DNA from: MGNI01 sp964353875 | Lineage (GTDB): Bacteria > Chloroflexota > Anaerolineae > Anaerolineales > E44-bin32 | NCBI GenBank assembly: GCA_964353875.1 | Contig: CAYGXU010000075.1 | Span: 1-15,960 of the forward strand | DNA length: 15,960 bases | Direction of reading: 5' to 3' | Part shown: one piece after another, positions 13,546-15,960 of the stretch | How positions within the stretch are numbered: position 1 is the first letter of the stretch | How the letters are laid out: each line of letters opens with the position of its first letter | Translations under genes and position numbers: made by a program | The notes under the pieces: generated by a model | Databases searched by the model: none | What the model was told of the DNA's origin: nothing | The model's input: only the letters and a program-made list of their open reading frames with translations

Positions 13546-15488
13546 GACGCTTCCAACCAGGCCTGAAACATGAGCACATCCCAAAGCTGATACTGCCAAT
13601 TGCGTTTGCCGGACAAATGCTCGTCCCATTTTTCGCAGACAGGCTCCGGCCTAAAGAATCCCTCCCTCTTTAGCCTGTGCTCATCAAGCAGACCCTGCGC
13701 CCAATCACGCAAAGGCCCCCGCAGCCAGGCGTCGATAGGAATGGCGAAGCCCATTTTGGGGCGCTCGATCAGTTCTTTGGGAACATACTGATATAAAACC
13801 TGACGCAGGATGTGCTTCCCGCGCCCATTGCGCACTTTCAAGGAGAGCGGGAGCGACCAGGCGAATTCAACCAGGCGATGATCCAACATAGGCACGCGTG
13901 CTTCGAGGCTGATGGCCATGCTGGCGCGATCGACCTTGGTCAGGATGTCATCCGGAAGATAGCTGATCAAGTCAAGGTACATCATTCTTAATGTGAAATC
14001 CGAAAGAGCAGCCTGGCAAGAACCATCTGTGATTCGGGTTTTTGGCTCGACTCCACTAATCACAATCTCCTCAGGATGGGACCAATGGGAGATCAATCCC
14101 CGATAGAGATCTTCCGCGCTGCCTGCATCCAGGATCCCGGCCAACTTATGCAGCTTATCACCCGCTTGGGTTTGTCTCAATCCCCGGGGCAGGATGGAAC
14201 GCATCGAGGAAAAGATGCGCGTCCAGGCCTCAGGTGAAACGCCCGTGATCAGTTTTGCTAAAAGCGCTCGCAGACCTACTGGAAAAATCCGCAGCCCCGG
14301 CCAAAGGGTTCGTCCCCAGAAATAGCGATTGTAGCCCCCGAAGAGCTCGTCACCGCCGTCACCGGACAGGCTTACCGTAACTTGTTCGCGCGCCAAACGG
14401 GAGATGAGATGGGTCGGGATTTGAGAGGAATCGGCAAAAGGCTCATCGTACATGGAGGGCAGTTTGGGGATGACATCCAGCGCTTCCCTCGGCGACAAGT
14501 ACAGCTCTGTGTGATCGGTGCCCAGGTGGCGAGCCACCTCTCGTGCTCGGGCAGCTTCGTCATACTGGTCCTCGTGGAAGCCAATCGTGAAGGTCTTGAT
14601 GGGCAGGTCGCTCTGGGCTTGCATGAGAGCGACAACGGTAGACGAGTCCACCCCACCCGAAAGGAACGCCCCCAATGGGACATCGGCAATCATGCGCAGC
14701 TTGATGGAATCTCTCAGGAGCAAATCCAATTGCTCCTGGGCTTCTCTCTCGGAACCGTAGAAAGGATGGGCAAGGCCTTTCTCGGCCGTTTCCCTGGCCG
14801 ACCAATAGACAAGCGAAGATGCATCTTTCTCCGCCGAAGAACGCAAGGTCAGGATCGTCCCAGGGGTAAGCTTGTAAAACCCCTGATAAATCGATCGAGG
14901 GGTGGGGATGTAATTGTGTCGCATTAAGAGCGCCAGCGCCCCACGATCGATCTCGCCATGGAACTCCGGATGAGCCCTGATGGCCTTCAGCTCCGAGGCA
15001 AACAGGAATGTGCTGCCCAGCCACCCGTAATAGAGGGGCTTGATGCCCAGCCTGTCTCTGACCAGATGCAACTTCCGCTCATGGCTATCCCAGAGCGCGA
15101 AGGCGAACATGCCGATGAATTTGCGAACCGCAGCTTCGAGCCCCCATTGCTCAATGGCGGCCAGCATAACCTCCGTATCCGACCGTCCTCGAAAGAAATG
15201 CCCAACTCTCTCCAATTCATGGCGCAATGGGGCGAAGTTGTACACCTCCCCATTGAATGCAATCACATAGCGACCGCTGGCGGAGAGCATCGGCTGGTGC
15301 CCCTCTGGCGTCAGGTCAAGGATTGCCAGACGACAAAAGCCAAAAGCCACTCCGGCAGATGCGTCCGCCCATGCACCTTCATCGTCGGGGCCTCGATGTT
15401 TCAATGGACGCGCCATACGCTGGGCGATCGCCTGAAGTTGGTGTATGTCATTCGTATTCGATGCCCAAAAGCCTGTGATGCCACACAT
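13542..15488 (-). CDS. asnB: Asparagine synthase (glutamine-hydrolysing), polysaccharide-locus type
   Basis: A 648-residue class II glutamine amidotransferase/synthetase. The start is set by Cys2 of MCGITGFW, the nucleophile that must become N-terminal; this is ATG 15488 with GAGGA upstream, 11 codons inside the longest frame. The glutaminase domain (2 to about 210) has HRGPDDEG (His31, Arg32), FNGEVYN (Asn79) and GRSDTE (Asp104). The synthetase domain has the pyrophosphatase loop SGGVDSS at 277-283, LSGDGGDELFGGY, and KVDRASMAISLEARVPMLD. It converts aspartate to asparagine in the cell wall-independent pathway, or, as is common for copies in surface-glycan loci, may amidate a sugar acid or other substrate. 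It is first in the visible operon and overlaps the next gene by ATGA. All catalytic motifs are intact. Confidence 0.94.
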   Translation of the reverse strand: MCGITGFWASNTNDIHQLQAIAQRMARPLKHRGPDDEGAWADASAGVAFGFCRLAILDLTPEGHQPMLSASGRYVIAFNGEVYNFAPLRHELERVGHFFRGRSDTEVMLAAIEQWGLEAAVRKFIGMFAFALWDSHERKLHLVRDRLGIKPLYYGWLGSTFLFASELKAIRAHPEFHGEIDRGALALLMRHNYIPTPRSIYQGFYKLTPGTILTLRSSAEKDASSLVYWSARETAEKGLAHPFYGSEREAQEQLDLLLRDSIKLRMIADVPLGAFLSGGVDSSTVVALMQAQSDLPIKTFTIGFHEDQYDEAARAREVARHLGTDHTELYLSPREALDVIPKLPSMYDEPFADSSQIPTHLISRLAREQVTVSLSGDGGDELFGGYNRYFWGRTLWPGLRIFPVGLRALLAKLITGVSPEAWTRIFSSMRSILPRGLRQTQAGDKLHKLAGILDAGSAEDLYRGLISHWSHPEEIVISGVEPKTRITDGSCQAALSDFTLRMMYLDLISYLPDDILTKVDRASMAISLEARVPMLDHRLVEFAWSLPLSLKVRNGRGKHILRQVLYQYVPKELIERPKMGFAIPIDAWLRGPLRDWAQGLLDEHRLKREGFFRPEPVCEKWDEHLSGKRNWQYQLWDVLMFQAWLEAS

Positions 15489-15712
15489 TGCATCCTCATT
15501 CCTTGAACCAAGAAAGACCAATTTATGCAGAAGGCGCGGATATTCTAACGTAATACAGGACCTTCTGTAACGATTATGTTTACCAACTTCACGAAATTTG
15601 AAATCGGATGATTAATTAAAACACAACCGTAGCAGTCGCGGCGAAAAAAAGAAAGGATATCTTAGACGCGAAAAACAGATGCTTCCGGGGATGTCCTGGT
15701 AATTGTCATTGG
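15489..15712 (-). promoter_or_regulatory. A/T-rich spacer with predicted promoter for the asnB operon
   Basis: On the - strand, GTTACA (15566-15571) and TAGAAT (15542-15547) are separated by 18 bases and match the sigma-70 -35 and -10 consensus at 4 of 6 and 5 of 6 positions. A transcript would start near 15535 and have a leader of about 47 bases before the ATG at 15488. Two T-tracts occur on the - strand between 15640 and 15680, but I find no convincing stem before them, so no terminator of the preceding glycosyltransferase gene is called. Confidence 0.45.
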
Positions 15713-15960
15713 TCAAACACCAAGAATCTTGTCATACAGCTCCTGGTATCTGGAACTGATAGCTGTCAAATTATAATGAGTTTCTATGCGGAGGCGGGCC
15801 GCCTTTCCCAATTCCATCCTCTTTTCAGGCCCCATCTTGATCAACTCAAGCCATGCTTCAGCCAACAAACGAGGGCTCTTAGGAGAAACAATTTTGCCTG
15901 TTTCACCCACAATCTGCGCCGAATCGCCCACATCCGTCACCACGCATGGCACCCCGCAGG
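15713..15960 (-). CDS. C-terminal end of a GT4-family glycosyltransferase (partial)
   Basis: Only the last 81 codons are present; the 5' part lies beyond 15960. The visible start CGVPCVVTDVGDSAQIVGETG is the classic nucleotide-sugar-binding end of GT4 enzymes, just after the EX7E motif, followed by SPRLLAEAWLELI and a helical tail ending ELYDKILGV. It would add a sugar to the same glycan as the neighbouring genes. Its acceptor and donor cannot be inferred from this fragment. The gap of 224 bases to asnB, with a promoter candidate, suggests that asnB can start its own transcript. Confidence 0.85.
   Translation of the reverse strand, partial: CGVPCVVTDVGDSAQIVGETGKIVSPKSPRLLAEAWLELIKMGPEKRMELGKAARLRIETHYNLTAISSRYQELYDKILGV

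Noticed and set aside
14382..14927. Long + strand frame of 181 codons opposite asnB
   Set aside because: Antisense shadow of a gene with complete catalytic motifs; its translation has no recognisable domain and the frame has no ribosome binding site.

Overview
The window looks like a chromosomal segment from a bacterium of the phylum Chloroflexota, most likely an Anaerolineae-type lineage. This rests on overall style (moderate G+C, dispersed hairpin repeats between genes, several TTG/GTG starts, an exported SIMPL protein, a zinc-ribbon membrane protein); there is no 16S rRNA or other marker, so the assignment is an inference. No tRNA, rRNA, CRISPR array, transposase or phage gene was seen.

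Left part (1-5059, all + strand): a fragment of a 60-bp-period hairpin repeat array touches the left edge. Then come an OmpR/PhoB-type response regulator (162-854), its membrane histidine kinase (892-2505), an exported SIMPL/DUF541 protein (2760-3509) and a membrane protein with a CreD-like membrane domain plus a C-terminal double zinc ribbon (3566-5059). Two Pho-box-like sites, made of 7-bp repeats at 11-bp pitch, lie upstream of the regulator gene and upstream of the SIMPL gene. This suggests that the regulator controls itself and the two envelope genes, an arrangement reminiscent of creBCD in enterobacteria.

Middle (5060-5232): a G-rich nested inverted repeat separates the two convergent gene blocks.

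Right part (5233-15960, all - strand): a cell-surface polysaccharide locus. In transcription order: the 3' end of a GT4 glycosyltransferase (cut by the window), asparagine-synthase-type amidotransferase asnB, a second GT4 glycosyltransferase overlapping asnB by ATGA, a WecA/MraY-type sugar-phosphate transferase that would start synthesis on undecaprenyl phosphate, Wzz-like protein 2 (TAGTG overlap), O-antigen ligase/polymerase 2, then Wzz-like protein 1 and ligase/polymerase 1 (35-bp overlap). Initiation, sugar addition, chain-length control and polymerisation/ligation are present; a Wzx flippase and further transferases are not seen and may lie beyond 15960.

The most notable points are the two Pho-box-like sites, the duplicated wzz-ligase cassettes of visibly different base composition with the same 18-bp repeat just downstream of each ligase, the CreD-like/zinc-ribbon fusion, and several non-coding inverted-repeat elements in the gaps at 7607-8547 and 10198-10526.
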